From assembly GCA_017307735.1 (NCBI GenBank), contig JAFKGR010000005.1:62001-126000 (forward strand): a stretch of 64,000 nt of DNA, read 5' to 3'. Under the pieces are notes generated by a model, which was not told where the DNA came from, searched no databases, and saw nothing but the letters and a program-made list of their open reading frames with translations. A program made the position numbers and the translations under genes. This stretch comes from Chitinophagaceae bacterium (lineage in GTDB: Bacteria; Bacteroidota; Bacteroidia; Chitinophagales; Chitinophagaceae). Below are positions 18,391 to 28,352 of this stretch, piece by piece (positions within the stretch are counted from its first letter, which is position 1; the number at the start of each line of letters is the position of its first letter).

Positions 18391-21300
18391 TTATGCGTTT
18401 TCTTCTTTGTCTTCAGAAATACCCACTTTCCTGTCTGTATTCCTGATCTTGGTCAGATAGTTCACATTACTCAAAGTGTGAAGTTGTTCCAAAGCATAAA
18501 ACTTCCTGTTGTTTTGTTCTTTAAAACGAACCTTTGAAATATCGCTTTCAGGATCATTTACATTTCCAAAATGAATAGCATGAGTCGGGCAAGCTTGTGC
18601 ACAGGCTGGCATTACATCTCCATCTTTCAATGCCCTGTTTTCCTTTTTCGCATTCAATTTACCTTCCTGTAGGCGCTGAACACAGAAAGTGCATTTTTCC
18701 ATGACACCTCTTGCTCTTACCGTTACATCGGGATTCAAAACCATCCTTGTCAGGTCGGTATCCAGACTTGCAGTAGTAGAAGAAATTGTTCCCAACTGAT
18801 TATTCGGGAAGCTGTCAGCTCCGTTCCAGTCTGCCCAGTTAAACCGGCGAACCTTATAGGGGCAGTTGTTCATGCAATATTTTGTACCGATACAACGGTT
18901 ATAAATCATCTGGTTTAGGCCTTCACTGCTATGACTCGTTGCTGCCACAGGGCAAACATTTTCGCAGGGTGCATTGTCGCACTGTTGACAAAGCATGGGT
19001 TGGAAAACAACATCAGGGTTGCTGGGATCTCCGGTATAATACCTGTCAATCCGGATCCATTGCATATCGTGAAAACGGGCAACCTCATATTTGCCAACGG
19101 TGGAAATATTGTTTTCTGCCACACAGGCAATGGTACAAGCCGAGCATCCGATGCAAGCGCTCAGGTCAATACTCATTCCCCACTTGATTCCGGGTTTTTC
19201 AAACGTCGGATAGAGTGTGGCATCACGCGCGAAGTTCTTTCCAAACTGTGATAGCTCTTCCGCTTCTTCCCTGTTTAGTTTGCCGGGATCAGCTTTAAAG
19301 TCTTTCAGCGATTGTTCTCTTACAACCGGCCTTCCTTCGGTAATGTTGTGTGTTTGGGTCAGCGCCAACATGTATTCTTTGTCTGTCTTTTCAACAGTAC
19401 CTGAAGTATAATAATTGACAAATTCTCCGTTGAATACGGTCATCGGATAAACATTGACTCCTGTTCCAACAACGGAAGGTCCAATGTATTCGGCGGTATT
19501 TTTCGGATCACTGCTCTGGCGCCCGTAACCCACGGCAATGGCAATTACATCCGGATGTGTACCAGGTATAATCAGGGCTGCGATTTCTATTGTCTTGCCA
19601 TTGACTGTAACTTTTACTACAGGTTTTTCAGGATGTACTTCTGTTCTGTCGGCATCCCTGGGATTGAAGATATCGATGTTTAATAACTTCTTTCCCATTT
19701 CCGGAGAAAGAACGGCGTAATTGTCCCAGGTACATTTGGAAATCGGATCACTCGCTTCCTGCAACCAGGCATTGGTGGCCCTGTTTCCGTTTCCTACCAG
19801 AATATTTTGATAGAACAGGAATTCTGTTTCACCTGATTTTGCAACTATCTTACCTGCTGCATCTGATACATTACCGGAGAACGTAGCGCCGCCAAATGAG
19901 GAAGCAGCCACAACAGCAGCAGGAACAGCGCCACGCAACAATGTGGCCCGGGAAGTAACGGTTGCAGAATCTGTGGCAACCGGAGCCGGAACAGGAACTT
20001 TACTACTATCTGAAGAACCTGTGGCCTGATAAGTGGCATCGCCAACAGCAGTTGCTGACGTGAGGTTATCTACATTTTCCAAAACTGAAGAGGTCCTGAA
20101 TTTACCGTCTTCTATAATCCCGTCCTGAAGGAACTTTTCATAATTGTTTACGCCTCCCAACTTGTCAATCCAGTAACTCCTGAAAAATGTCAGATAATCA
20201 TCCTGGCTACCAATCAATTTCAAAAGAGAATCTTCAAACTGCCTCGTTTTGAACAGCGGATGAATAAGGGGTTGAATAACGCTTATTGTTCCCTTTTGTA
20301 ATTCAGCATCGCCCCAGCTTTCAAGCCAGTGGCTTGCAGGGATTACATATTTGCACAACTCGGTCGTTTCATCCAGCCTTTCGTTGAATGAGAGCGTGAA
20401 TGCACATTTTTGAAGGCCGCTTACAAATTTTGCAGCATCATAATAATTATAAACCGGATTTGCACCATAAATCAGCAATCCGCCAATAGCTCCGGCATTC
20501 ATATCGCTGACCAGGGTTGCCATGTCCTTGTCGACTCCCTGCCTATACAGAACTGGTTTGTCCCAGTCAATTGTTTTACCGTTGGCGCCGATAGCATTAT
20601 TGATGGCATTAACAATAATCTGAATATTCGGATCATTGCTTCCGCATACCACAAGAGAGGATCCCATATTTGCCTTCAATTCAGCAGCCACTATTTTTAC
20701 GCCTTCCGCTGCACGTCCTGTAAGATTTGCCGACGTACCACCACCCAAAGCTCCCAACAGCGCCAGAGCAATGGCCCCGGTTTCTGAGGGCTTGTGCATA
20801 AATCTTTCATCTGCATTTGAACCGGTCATACTCATGAAACTTTCAAACTGAATATGGCGGCTCATTGCGAGATTGCTTTCGTCAATCCGGCGGCCTTCTG
20901 CATATTGTTTTGCAAAAACAACCGGACTCAGCCATGAGCCAAGAAAATCGGCGCTCAGGCTCACAATGATTTTTGCTTTTTCAAAATGATAAGAAGGTAT
21001 TACTCTTTGTCCGTAGCAAGCTTCATTGGCCGTCAACATCCCGCTATAGGAAACTGCATCATATTGTACGTGTCGGCTTCCCGGATATTTAGCTAAAAAT
21101 TGTTTGATTAATTCTCTGCCGGTTACAGAAGTCATTGAACTTGTCAGCAAAACCATGGGTTTGTTGCCGGCAGCAGCAATTTCCTGAGCTATTTTTTTAT
21201 CCATAGCTCCCAGGGTTGCTTCTTTCTTTCCAATTAAGGGATATCTGAGCCTGTGGGTATCATAAAGGTCCAGAACAGAAGCCTGGCATTGGGCGGAAGT

Positions 21301-21693
21301 ACCGCCTTCCGTGAGAGAGGAAAGGGTATTTCCTTCAATTTTTATCGGCCTGCCTTCTCTCTGTTTAACCACTACCGGAACCGCATCTCCGTCACTAATG
21401 TAGGTGGAGGCGTAATAGTTGGCAATACCCGGAGTTATGTCATCAGGTTTATGAAGATAGGGAATTGCTTTATGAACAGGCATTTCGCAACTTGCTGCTA
21501 CCACAGCGGCAGCGGTGCTGAATCCCATATATTTAAGAAAATCCCGGCGCGGGGTCTTGGTGTTCGTAAGGCTATTGTCAGATAGCTCTCCAAAAGGCAG
21601 CTCTTCTCTGAACTCATCCTTCTTGGCAATTTTTGTAGCAGCACTGTTATGGTACTCCCCAAAACTTTGCCAGTATTTACGGTGGTCACTCAT
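18391..21693 (-). CDS. actB: Alternative complex III iron-sulfur/molybdopterin-like subunit ActB
   Basis: An 1100-residue fusion of a molybdopterin-oxidoreductase-like region (residues about 50-800) and a ferredoxin-like region (about 830-1080). A twin-arginine-type motif, PRRDFLKYMG, is near residue 49, unusually far from the N-terminus, as in other ActB proteins; a cysteine (AASCEMP) follows. The ferredoxin part shows CIGCSACTIAC, CQQCDNAPCENVC, CIGTKYCMNNC and CTFC/CAQAC clusters. A Ser/Thr/Ala/Pro-rich low-complexity insert lies around residues 550-620. ActB transfers electrons from the quinol site to ActA haems. Confidence 0.95.
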   Translation of the reverse strand: MSDHRKYWQSFGEYHNSAATKIAKKDEFREELPFGELSDNSLTNTKTPRRDFLKYMGFSTAAAVVAASCEMPVHKAIPYLHKPDDITPGIANYYASTYISDGDAVPVVVKQREGRPIKIEGNTLSSLTEGGTSAQCQASVLDLYDTHRLRYPLIGKKEATLGAMDKKIAQEIAAAGNKPMVLLTSSMTSVTGRELIKQFLAKYPGSRHVQYDAVSYSGMLTANEACYGQRVIPSYHFEKAKIIVSLSADFLGSWLSPVVFAKQYAEGRRIDESNLAMSRHIQFESFMSMTGSNADERFMHKPSETGAIALALLGALGGGTSANLTGRAAEGVKIVAAELKANMGSSLVVCGSNDPNIQIIVNAINNAIGANGKTIDWDKPVLYRQGVDKDMATLVSDMNAGAIGGLLIYGANPVYNYYDAAKFVSGLQKCAFTLSFNERLDETTELCKYVIPASHWLESWGDAELQKGTISVIQPLIHPLFKTRQFEDSLLKLIGSQDDYLTFFRSYWIDKLGGVNNYEKFLQDGIIEDGKFRTSSVLENVDNLTSATAVGDATYQATGSSDSSKVPVPAPVATDSATVTSRATLLRGAVPAAVVAASSFGGATFSGNVSDAAGKIVAKSGETEFLFYQNILVGNGNRATNAWLQEASDPISKCTWDNYAVLSPEMGKKLLNIDIFNPRDADRTEVHPEKPVVKVTVNGKTIEIAALIIPGTHPDVIAIAVGYGRQSSDPKNTAEYIGPSVVGTGVNVYPMTVFNGEFVNYYTSGTVEKTDKEYMLALTQTHNITEGRPVVREQSLKDFKADPGKLNREEAEELSQFGKNFARDATLYPTFEKPGIKWGMSIDLSACIGCSACTIACVAENNISTVGKYEVARFHDMQWIRIDRYYTGDPSNPDVVFQPMLCQQCDNAPCENVCPVAATSHSSEGLNQMIYNRCIGTKYCMNNCPYKVRRFNWADWNGADSFPNNQLGTISSTTASLDTDLTRMVLNPDVTVRARGVMEKCTFCVQRLQEGKLNAKKENRALKDGDVMPACAQACPTHAIHFGNVNDPESDISKVRFKEQNNRKFYALEQLHTLSNVNYLTKIRNTDRKVGISEDKEENA

Positions 21694-21758
21694 ATTTAAA
21701 AAAATTCAAAAAAGATTATACGTATGTGATTAGGTCTCCAATTAAAAAAACACAATGA

Positions 21759-23009
21759 TTAATAATGGCATTTGCCACATTCTGTTCCTCCAATCTTTTC
21801 TACAGTCACACTATCATACTTATGCTCTTTTATATCTTCATGAAACTTTTCATAAAGGCTGTAGAATTGATTACCATTTCCCTTGTCATCATTAAACTGA
21901 ACATTCGTGGTTCGGTGACAGTTGATGCACCAACCCATACTTAACGGTGCAAATTGTTTTACCTCATTCATCTTTTGTATTTCACCATGGCATGTCTGGC
22001 AGGCAACCTGTCCTACTTTCACATGTTGAGAGTGGTTGAAATAAACGTGAGACGGTAAATTGTGAATTTTAACCCATTGGATGGGCTTACCCGGACGGTC
22101 ATAGGTTTTCGTATCAGGGTTCCATCCGGCATAATTGTAAAGCTTTTGAATTTCAGCATTGGCATCAACTATGCTTCCATCTGCTCTTTTCAGTGGTTCT
22201 CCGGTATATTCTTTTACTGCCATGTGGCAATTCATACAGGTATTGACTGAAGGAATATTTGCATGCCGGCTGTTTTGAGCATCGCCATGACAATAGAGGC
22301 AACTTATCTGGTTGACTCCTGCATGAACAAAGTGAGAATAATATATTGGCTGAACCGGTTGATAACCCTGCTGCCGGCCAAGTCCCATCGCTCCGTCAAC
22401 TAAAAAATATCCGGCCAGAAGAAACAGGCCAATTAACAGAACGAGGAGATATGCTTTATTTCTATAAAAAGGAACCGGTTGTTTTCCCGGAATATTATCA
22501 TGTTCATCAGCCAGTTTTTTCAGATTGCTGTTTACCTGCAATAAAACAAAAGCAATAATTGCAAGAACCAGAGTCAGCATACCATATAATACAGTATGAT
22601 TTGACTGTGGCGCAACGGTAGCACCCCCGGCGCCCGGTTTGGCTGCTCCTGCGGGCTGGAAACTATCAGCCCAGTTTAAAATTGCATCGATCTGTGCATT
22701 TGTCAGATCGGGGAACGAGGTCATTACAACACCACCGGCTTCTTCACGGAGTTTACTCGCATAAGGATCGGTCATTGCCATCGCAGTTGCATTGTGTACC
22801 CATTTGTACACCCAGCCTTTTTCGGGTTCCCTTTCACGGGCACCTTTTAAGGGTGGGCCAACGTACTTAACGTCGGGCTTATGACAGGAGGAACAGTTTG
22901 CTTTAAAAAGGGCTTCGCCGTCCTGACCAAATGATAATTGAGGAGAAACTAACATTAGGAAAGCGACTACGGCAACTGCTTTGAAGCAGCGTTGAAAAAT
23001 TCGATTCAT
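21759..23009 (-). CDS. actA: Alternative complex III multihaem cytochrome c subunit ActA
   Basis: First gene of the act operon, 416 residues. It has a signal peptide (to about SFGQ), then a cytochrome c domain with CSSCH near residue 39, a hydrophobic segment near 140-160 and another near 185-205, and a C-terminal domain with five more CxxCH motifs (CLYCH, CMNCH, CQTCH, CINCH, CGKCH). The total is six haem motifs: a monohaem domain fused to the expected pentahaem domain. It accepts electrons from ActB in the periplasm. Confidence 0.94.
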   Translation of the reverse strand: MNRIFQRCFKAVAVVAFLMLVSPQLSFGQDGEALFKANCSSCHKPDVKYVGPPLKGAREREPEKGWVYKWVHNATAMAMTDPYASKLREEAGGVVMTSFPDLTNAQIDAILNWADSFQPAGAAKPGAGGATVAPQSNHTVLYGMLTLVLAIIAFVLLQVNSNLKKLADEHDNIPGKQPVPFYRNKAYLLVLLIGLFLLAGYFLVDGAMGLGRQQGYQPVQPIYYSHFVHAGVNQISCLYCHGDAQNSRHANIPSVNTCMNCHMAVKEYTGEPLKRADGSIVDANAEIQKLYNYAGWNPDTKTYDRPGKPIQWVKIHNLPSHVYFNHSQHVKVGQVACQTCHGEIQKMNEVKQFAPLSMGWCINCHRTTNVQFNDDKGNGNQFYSLYEKFHEDIKEHKYDSVTVEKIGGTECGKCHY

Positions 23010-23058
23010 ATCAATTTTACCGTCTAAGGTTTAATGGAATGATTTTACTCGTACACCG

Positions 23059-23066
23059 CAAAAATA
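23059..23066 (-). promoter_or_regulatory. Candidate -7 element for the act operon
   Basis: Minus-strand TATTTTTG matches TAnnTTTG, 50 bases upstream of the actA ATG. A TTTG box is present (23084-23081) but only 14 bases away, shorter than the usual 19-21, so the -33 assignment is doubtful. Confidence 0.4.
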
Positions 23067-23274
23067 AGGAAGCGTGTTGACAAACTGTTAACATCGGAAA
23101 AAAAATTTTACATAACCGTCACTGTTATTTGAGAAAAAAATCGTATGAAAAAAATCACCCTTGCGTTATCTTTTTAAAAAAGAGTAAAAAGTCCTTATTC
23201 CTGTTGGGTTTGCACAAAATTGAGCTGTCGGTAAGAAGGATTTCTTTAGCTTGCGGCAGAATAAAAAAAATAAT

Positions 23275-23877
23275 TTGAAAGGCTCAAAAACCATAAATGT
23301 TGCCATTTTTGCCTCAGGAAAAGGCTCCAATGCAAAAAAAATTATAGAATATTTTGCAAATCATTCTTTCGTTAAAATTTCGCTGATTGTTTGTAATAAT
23401 TCACGCGCAGTGGTTCTTGAAATCGCCTCAGAAAACGGAATTCCTGTTTTATTAATTGAGAAAAATCAATTCAAAGAAAACGGCTATCTGGCATCACTTC
23501 AAAAACACAAAATTAATTTTATAGTTTTGGCGGGTTTCCTCTGGAAGATTCCGGTAGTTCTCATTGACAAATATCCCGGAAGCATTGTCAATATTCATCC
23601 CGCACTGCTCCCCGATTATGGAGGGAAAGGAATGTATGGCATGGCGGTACACAATGCCGTGGTTTCAAACAAAGAAAAATTCAGCGGGATCACAATCCAT
23701 TTTGTAGATGAAAAATATGATCATGGTAAAATTATTTTGCAGGAAAAAGTGGCCATCGCAGGGGATGAAACTCCTGAGTCGCTCGCCGAGAAAATACATG
23801 TCCTCGAACACAAATGGTATCCACGTGCCATTGAGAAAGTTTTAAATGAATATGCCAATACAGAAAGGGTTGTCTGA
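23275..23877 (+). CDS. purN: Phosphoribosylglycinamide formyltransferase
   Basis: Transfers a formyl group from 10-formyl-tetrahydrofolate to GAR in purine synthesis. The N-terminus IAIFASGKGSNAKKI-like segment (here NVAIFASGKGSNAKKI) binds the phosphate, and the catalytic Asn-His pair is in VNIHPALLPDYGGKGMYG, with Asp in VDEKYDHGKII. There is no ATG at the 5-prime end. TTG codons at 23251 and 23275 are the only reasonable starts; 23275 gives the standard length of 200 residues. It is divergent from the act operon. Confidence 0.92.
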   Translation: MKGSKTINVAIFASGKGSNAKKIIEYFANHSFVKISLIVCNNSRAVVLEIASENGIPVLLIEKNQFKENGYLASLQKHKINFIVLAGFLWKIPVVLIDKYPGSIVNIHPALLPDYGGKGMYGMAVHNAVVSNKEKFSGITIHFVDEKYDHGKIILQEKVAIAGDETPESLAEKIHVLEHKWYPRAIEKVLNEYANTERVV

Positions 23878-23976
23878 GAAAAATTATTCACTTGCTTTCG
23901 CGATCTTTACGCTTTGGAAGAGCCGCCGGAAACTATAACGGAAAGCTAACATCAAAACTTCTAATTTTCCGCCGAA

Positions 23977-24720
23977 ATGAGACGCGTCCTGATATTTCTT
24001 ACTACTTCTATCTCATTTGTTCTCATATCCGGAGAGAGCAGTGCTCAATTACGTATAAGCGGTACTGTTTTCGACTCTTCCAGATTGTATGTGATTCCCG
24101 GAGTTAAAGTTTTTTCAACCTCCGGCAGAGAGACCGTTACGGATTCCATCGGGGCATATCACATAGAAGCCTCCCGAACCGACAGCATTTACTTTTTCTA
24201 TGCAGAAAAAAATTCAATCAGGTATCCGGTCAAAGACATGCAAGACCCTTCTGCCTTCGACATCAGTATGTTGGTAAATGCAAAAAACAAATACAAACTA
24301 CTGAAAGAAGTACGTGTTTATTCTGACAGTTACCAACTGGACTCAATGGAAAACAGGCAACAATATGCAAACGTATTTGACAATACCGGAGCGAGGTTAA
24401 AAACCGGCATGAACCCTTCTACCGGCGCTGCCGGACTGGATATCGGATCCATCGTTCAGCTATTTCAATTCCGGAGAAACAGACAACAGAAATCCTTCCA
24501 GCAACGGTTGATACAACAGGAGCAGGATTCTTATGTGGATTACCGGTTCAATAACCAGCTTATTACAAGGATGACGGGATTGACCGGAAAGGATTTGGAA
24601 AATTATAAAAAGATATACCGGCCTACCTATGAATTTATCATCGCAAGTTCGCTCGTGAATTTTTACACCTATATCCTCAATACCAGCTATGCCTTTAAAG
24701 CGCAAAGAGGCATCAAATGA
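23977..24720 (+). CDS. Exported protein with carboxypeptidase-regulatory-like domain
   Basis: A 247-residue protein with a signal peptide (to about ESSAQ, residue 25), then a beta-sandwich domain resembling the carboxypeptidase regulatory-like (CarboxypepD_reg) type: LRISGTVFDSSRLYVIPGVK followed by TDSIGAYHIE. The second half (about 110-247) is hydrophilic, rich in Gln and Arg, and I do not recognise it. It lies 99 bases after purN and 66 bases before the radical SAM gene. A similar architecture is frequent among Bacteroidota surface proteins of unknown function. Confidence 0.65.
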   Translation: MRRVLIFLTTSISFVLISGESSAQLRISGTVFDSSRLYVIPGVKVFSTSGRETVTDSIGAYHIEASRTDSIYFFYAEKNSIRYPVKDMQDPSAFDISMLVNAKNKYKLLKEVRVYSDSYQLDSMENRQQYANVFDNTGARLKTGMNPSTGAAGLDIGSIVQLFQFRRNRQQKSFQQRLIQQEQDSYVDYRFNNQLITRMTGLTGKDLENYKKIYRPTYEFIIASSLVNFYTYILNTSYAFKAQRGIK

Positions 24721-24786
24721 AAATTCCCAATCTCGCAAATTTGCCGCCCTGCGGCAGATACCTCTAAACTATATCTTTACATCATC

Positions 24787-25821
24787 ATGCCTGAATTCAA
24801 TTACAACGACAGCGTTAATTTTTTAAGCAAACTCTCCTTCAGAAAAACATGGAACGGAATCAAAGTCCTTACAAGTTATGAACTCACACGCCTCCTCCAC
24901 AAACCCATCCAGTGGGGGTTGCCATTGTCCATGTCTTTTGAACCCACCACCGCATGCAACCTACATTGCCCCGAATGCCCGAGCGGCTTGCGATCTTTCA
25001 CACGGCCACGGGGAATGCTCGATAGCAAGTTCTTCAAAAAAACCATCGATAGTGTTTACAAAGACCTGATGTACCTCATTTTTTATTTCCAGGGCGAACC
25101 TTACCTCAATAAAAAGTTTTTGGAAATGGTGGCCTACGCTCATTCCAAAAAAATATATACCGCAACTTCAACCAACGGTCATTTTCTCTCAGATGAAATG
25201 GCCCGCAAAACTGTGGAAAGCGGATTGGACAGATTGATCATTTCCATTGACGGGACCACACAGGAAGTTTATCAGCAATACCGGCGCGGAGGCAATCTTC
25301 AAACCGTCATTCAGGGAGCGAGGAATATTGTCAAATGGAAAAAAGAATTAAAGAGCAAAAAGCCCTATGTGTTTTTTCAATTCCTTGTCGTCCGTCCCAA
25401 TGAACATCAGATTGTAGATGTAAAAAAACTTGCCAAAGAAGTTGGAGTGGATGATGTGCGATTCAAGACCGCTCAGGTTTACGATTATGAAAATGATCCG
25501 AACCACCTGATCCCGAAAAACGAAAAATACAGCCGTTACGTAAAGAAAAAAGACGGGCACACGGAACAGAAAAACAAAATGACAAATCACTGCTGGAGAT
25601 TGTGGCATGCCAATGTCGTTACCTGGGACGGCACAGTGGTTCCATGTTGCTTTGATAAAGATGCCAAACACAAATTGGGCAATCTCAATGAACATTCCAT
25701 GAAAGAAATCTGGCAAAACAAAGACTACAAAGAGTTTCGCAAACAGATAACCATTTCGAGAAAGAACATTGATATCTGCGCCAATTGCAGTGAAGGGCTT
25801 CATGTCTGGAAAAAAGGATAA
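24787..25821 (+). CDS. Radical SAM/SPASM domain protein
   Basis: A radical S-adenosylmethionine enzyme. The cluster motif CNLHCPEC (Cys-x3-Cys-x2-Cys) is near residues 58-65 and the SAM-binding barrel follows. The C-terminal SPASM part has cysteines in NHCWRLW, VVPCCFD and IDICANCSEG for auxiliary clusters. SPASM enzymes modify peptides or act as dehydrogenases. No precursor peptide gene is visible next to it, so the substrate is unknown. The 344-residue length matches stand-alone members in Bacteroidota. Confidence 0.88.
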   Translation: MPEFNYNDSVNFLSKLSFRKTWNGIKVLTSYELTRLLHKPIQWGLPLSMSFEPTTACNLHCPECPSGLRSFTRPRGMLDSKFFKKTIDSVYKDLMYLIFYFQGEPYLNKKFLEMVAYAHSKKIYTATSTNGHFLSDEMARKTVESGLDRLIISIDGTTQEVYQQYRRGGNLQTVIQGARNIVKWKKELKSKKPYVFFQFLVVRPNEHQIVDVKKLAKEVGVDDVRFKTAQVYDYENDPNHLIPKNEKYSRYVKKKDGHTEQKNKMTNHCWRLWHANVVTWDGTVVPCCFDKDAKHKLGNLNEHSMKEIWQNKDYKEFRKQITISRKNIDICANCSEGLHVWKKG

Positions 25822-26134
25822 AGAGGATTACACTTTTATTTTTGATTCCCCGTCGCGTTCACTATTTTCTCAACCGGCCACATTATTTTATTCAAACTCC
25901 TGTGGTAAAAAATAAAACAGAACGAAATTCCATTCAGTTCAATTAATATTTTAGCCGCGTTGTTCAATGTTGATCAGGTTTAAACAAACCGGAACTTTAC
26001 CCGGAAATCACCCATTCGATCTTCAGCCAATATTGCAAACACCAATGCAAAATACGCATGTGATCACGATCATAAAAAAAGAAGCGGGGAGTTTGTTTTT
26101 TTAGCCTATTTTTCCTCAGAATTTTTGTTCCTGC
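25822..26134 (+). other. Intergenic region, 313 bases
   Basis: AT-rich sequence between the radical SAM gene and the transporter gene. I see no open frame with coding character, no strong hairpin with a T tract, and no complete -33/-7 promoter pair; only partial -7-like stretches (TATTTTTC) occur close to the transporter start. Confidence 0.5.
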
Positions 26135-27148
26135 ATGACGAAATTTAACAACCAGATTCGACAAGTCATTCTGCTGAGTGTCATTATCCTCATCATTATT
26201 TTGATGCTCAAATACTTTTTTGTTTTTCTTCCGGCTGTGCTCGGAGCCATTACCCTGTACATTGTTGCGCGTGGAAGCTACCAGCATCTGACTGAAAAAA
26301 AGAAATGGAAAAAAAGCTGGACCGCACTTCTATACATTTTGATTTTTCTGGTATTGATCTGCCTTCCTGTATATTTCGCCCTGATTTTAATTGCTCCCAA
26401 ACTGGTTGCTTTTTTTACAGATCCGGTGCAACTGATGATTGCGGTAAAAAGCCTTTCAGACAAAATAGAGCAGATCACCCATATTCAGATTTACCGGCCT
26501 GAAAATTTTGAAGGTACATTTCAAAAGCTCGCAGGGAATATTCCCGCTCTCCTGACAGGTACCGCCAATTTCATTACCAACGTTCTCCTGATGTTTTTCA
26601 TTCTGTACTACATGCTCATCAGTTCGGGGGAAATGGAAAAACACATGCAGAATCTGCTTCCGATGAAGAAAACCAACCGGGAATTGCTCGGCAAAGAAAC
26701 CATCATGATGATTCGCGCCAATGCCATTGGAATCCCCCTGCTGGCAGTGATCCAGGGATTGATCAGCCTGCTGGGATATTATATTTTCGGTCTCAATCAA
26801 ATCGGCGTGTGGGCATTTCTTACCGGGCTTGCCTCGCTCATCCCCATTGTAGGTACTGCCATTGTTTGGATTCCTCTTGTCATTTATTTATTTGCTATCG
26901 GCCAAAATCCAAATGCCATCGGACTTTTGTTATATTCCATCGTCATCACAAGCAATGTGGATTATGTTATCAGGGTCACCCTGCTGAAAAAGATTGGAGA
27001 CGTGCATCCGATGATCACCATTGTCGGAGTTATCATCGGATTGGGGATGTTTGGTTTCTGGGGAGTGGTCTTCGGACCATTGCTTGTCAGTTATTTTATT
27101 GTGCTGATAAAAATTTATCAGAATGAGTTTTATGAAAATGCGGAGTAA
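26135..27148 (+). CDS. AI-2E family transporter (PerM-like)
   Basis: A 337-residue membrane protein with about seven hydrophobic segments. The family topology is visible: two N-terminal helices, a central soluble region (residues about 100-150), then LLAVIQGLISLLGYYIFGL, LASLIPIVGTAIVWIP and a conserved C-terminal LGMFGFWGVVFGPLL. Family members export small molecules or ions (AI-2 for TqsA, Na+/H+ for others). The actual substrate cannot be inferred. Confidence 0.88.
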   Translation: MTKFNNQIRQVILLSVIILIIILMLKYFFVFLPAVLGAITLYIVARGSYQHLTEKKKWKKSWTALLYILIFLVLICLPVYFALILIAPKLVAFFTDPVQLMIAVKSLSDKIEQITHIQIYRPENFEGTFQKLAGNIPALLTGTANFITNVLLMFFILYYMLISSGEMEKHMQNLLPMKKTNRELLGKETIMMIRANAIGIPLLAVIQGLISLLGYYIFGLNQIGVWAFLTGLASLIPIVGTAIVWIPLVIYLFAIGQNPNAIGLLLYSIVITSNVDYVIRVTLLKKIGDVHPMITIVGVIIGLGMFGFWGVVFGPLLVSYFIVLIKIYQNEFYENAE

Positions 27149-27282
27149 AAAACCGGTTAACAGATATGCCTCATTCGATAGAACTTCGGTTCATTTCCAC
27201 CAAACAATTGTAATTATCCTTATCAGGTAAAATTATAAAACCCACAACTGCTTTCACAAATTTCTCCTTCTTCATCCATCAC

Positions 27283-27290
27283 TAACTTTG
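27283..27290 (+). promoter_or_regulatory. Candidate -7 element for menCE
   Basis: TAACTTTG matches TAnnTTTG and ends 24 bases before the menC ATG. No clear TTTG box is found at the proper spacing. Confidence 0.35.
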
Positions 27291-27314
27291 CAGTGCAGAT
27301 AACCCCATTGGTAA

Positions 27315-28352
27315 ATGCGTGTTACATTCAAAAAATACATCCTTCATTTCAAAGAGCCGGGGGGCACTTCGCGCGGGGTACTTCACGATAAGGAAACTTA
27401 TTTTCTGATGCTGGAAGATGAAGGAAAATATGCTTTTGGAGAATGCAATCTTTTTAAGGGACTTTCGGCAGATGACAGGGAAGGATACGAAAAGAAACTA
27501 ACAGAGGTGTGTACACGAATCCCAACAGAGAAAGAAAACATTCTTTCTTCTCTTTCCGAATGGCCTTCCATTCAATTTGGGGTGGAAACATTACTCAGGG
27601 ATTGGAAAAGCGGTTGCCGCCGGATTATTTTCCCTGAAGCTTTTTCAAATAATTCATTCTCTGTTCCTGTAAACGGTTTAATCTGGATGGGCACTGAATC
27701 AGAAATGAAAAAAAGGATAGACGGGAAATTATCTTCCGGTTATAAATGCATCAAATTAAAAATCGGAGCTATCGATTTTGAAAAGGAACTGGCATTGGTA
27801 AAATACATTCGTGAAAAGGGCGGAGAATCGTTAGAAATACGTCTTGATGCCAACGGAGGATTCAGTTCCGAAGAGGCATTAAAGAAAATTGAGAAGTTGT
27901 ATCCCTACAACATTCATTATATCGAGCAACCTGTCCGGGCCGGTCAATGGGCCAAAATGGCTCAACTGATAAAAGAAAGTCCGGTCCCCATTGCACTGGA
28001 TGAAGAATTAATTGGTATTTTTAAAACCGATGATAAAATCCGTTTAATGGATACACTGAAACCATCAATACTGATTTTAAAACCCGCATTGATCGGCGGA
28101 TTTGCATCCTGTAATTTCTACCGCAATCTTTTAAAACCACGCAACGGATATTGCGTTGTAACGTCTGCTTTGGAAAGTAATATCGGGCTGAATGCCATCG
28201 CCCAGTACATTGCCACCTTTCACCCGCAAATCCCGCAGGGCATTGGAACCGGGCAACTTTTTAACAACAACATTCCTGCACCATACCATCTTTCTCCCGG
28301 AACTTTGCATTATGACCCGGGTGGCGCCTGGAATTTTAAATCCGTAGTATGA
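27315..28352 (+). CDS. menC: o-Succinylbenzoate synthase
   Basis: An enolase-superfamily enzyme that dehydrates SHCHC to o-succinylbenzoate in menaquinone synthesis. Catalytic and metal residues are visible: KLKIG (Lys), RLDANGG (Asp), IEQPV (Glu), ALDEEL (Asp/Glu) and ILKPALIGG (Lys). Related epimerases share these motifs, but the immediate overlap with menE decides the function. The stop overlaps the menE start by four bases (ATGA). Confidence 0.92.
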   Translation: MRVTFKKYILHFKEPGGTSRGVLHDKETYFLMLEDEGKYAFGECNLFKGLSADDREGYEKKLTEVCTRIPTEKENILSSLSEWPSIQFGVETLLRDWKSGCRRIIFPEAFSNNSFSVPVNGLIWMGTESEMKKRIDGKLSSGYKCIKLKIGAIDFEKELALVKYIREKGGESLEIRLDANGGFSSEEALKKIEKLYPYNIHYIEQPVRAGQWAKMAQLIKESPVPIALDEELIGIFKTDDKIRLMDTLKPSILILKPALIGGFASCNFYRNLLKPRNGYCVVTSALESNIGLNAIAQYIATFHPQIPQGIGTGQLFNNNIPAPYHLSPGTLHYDPGGAWNFKSVV

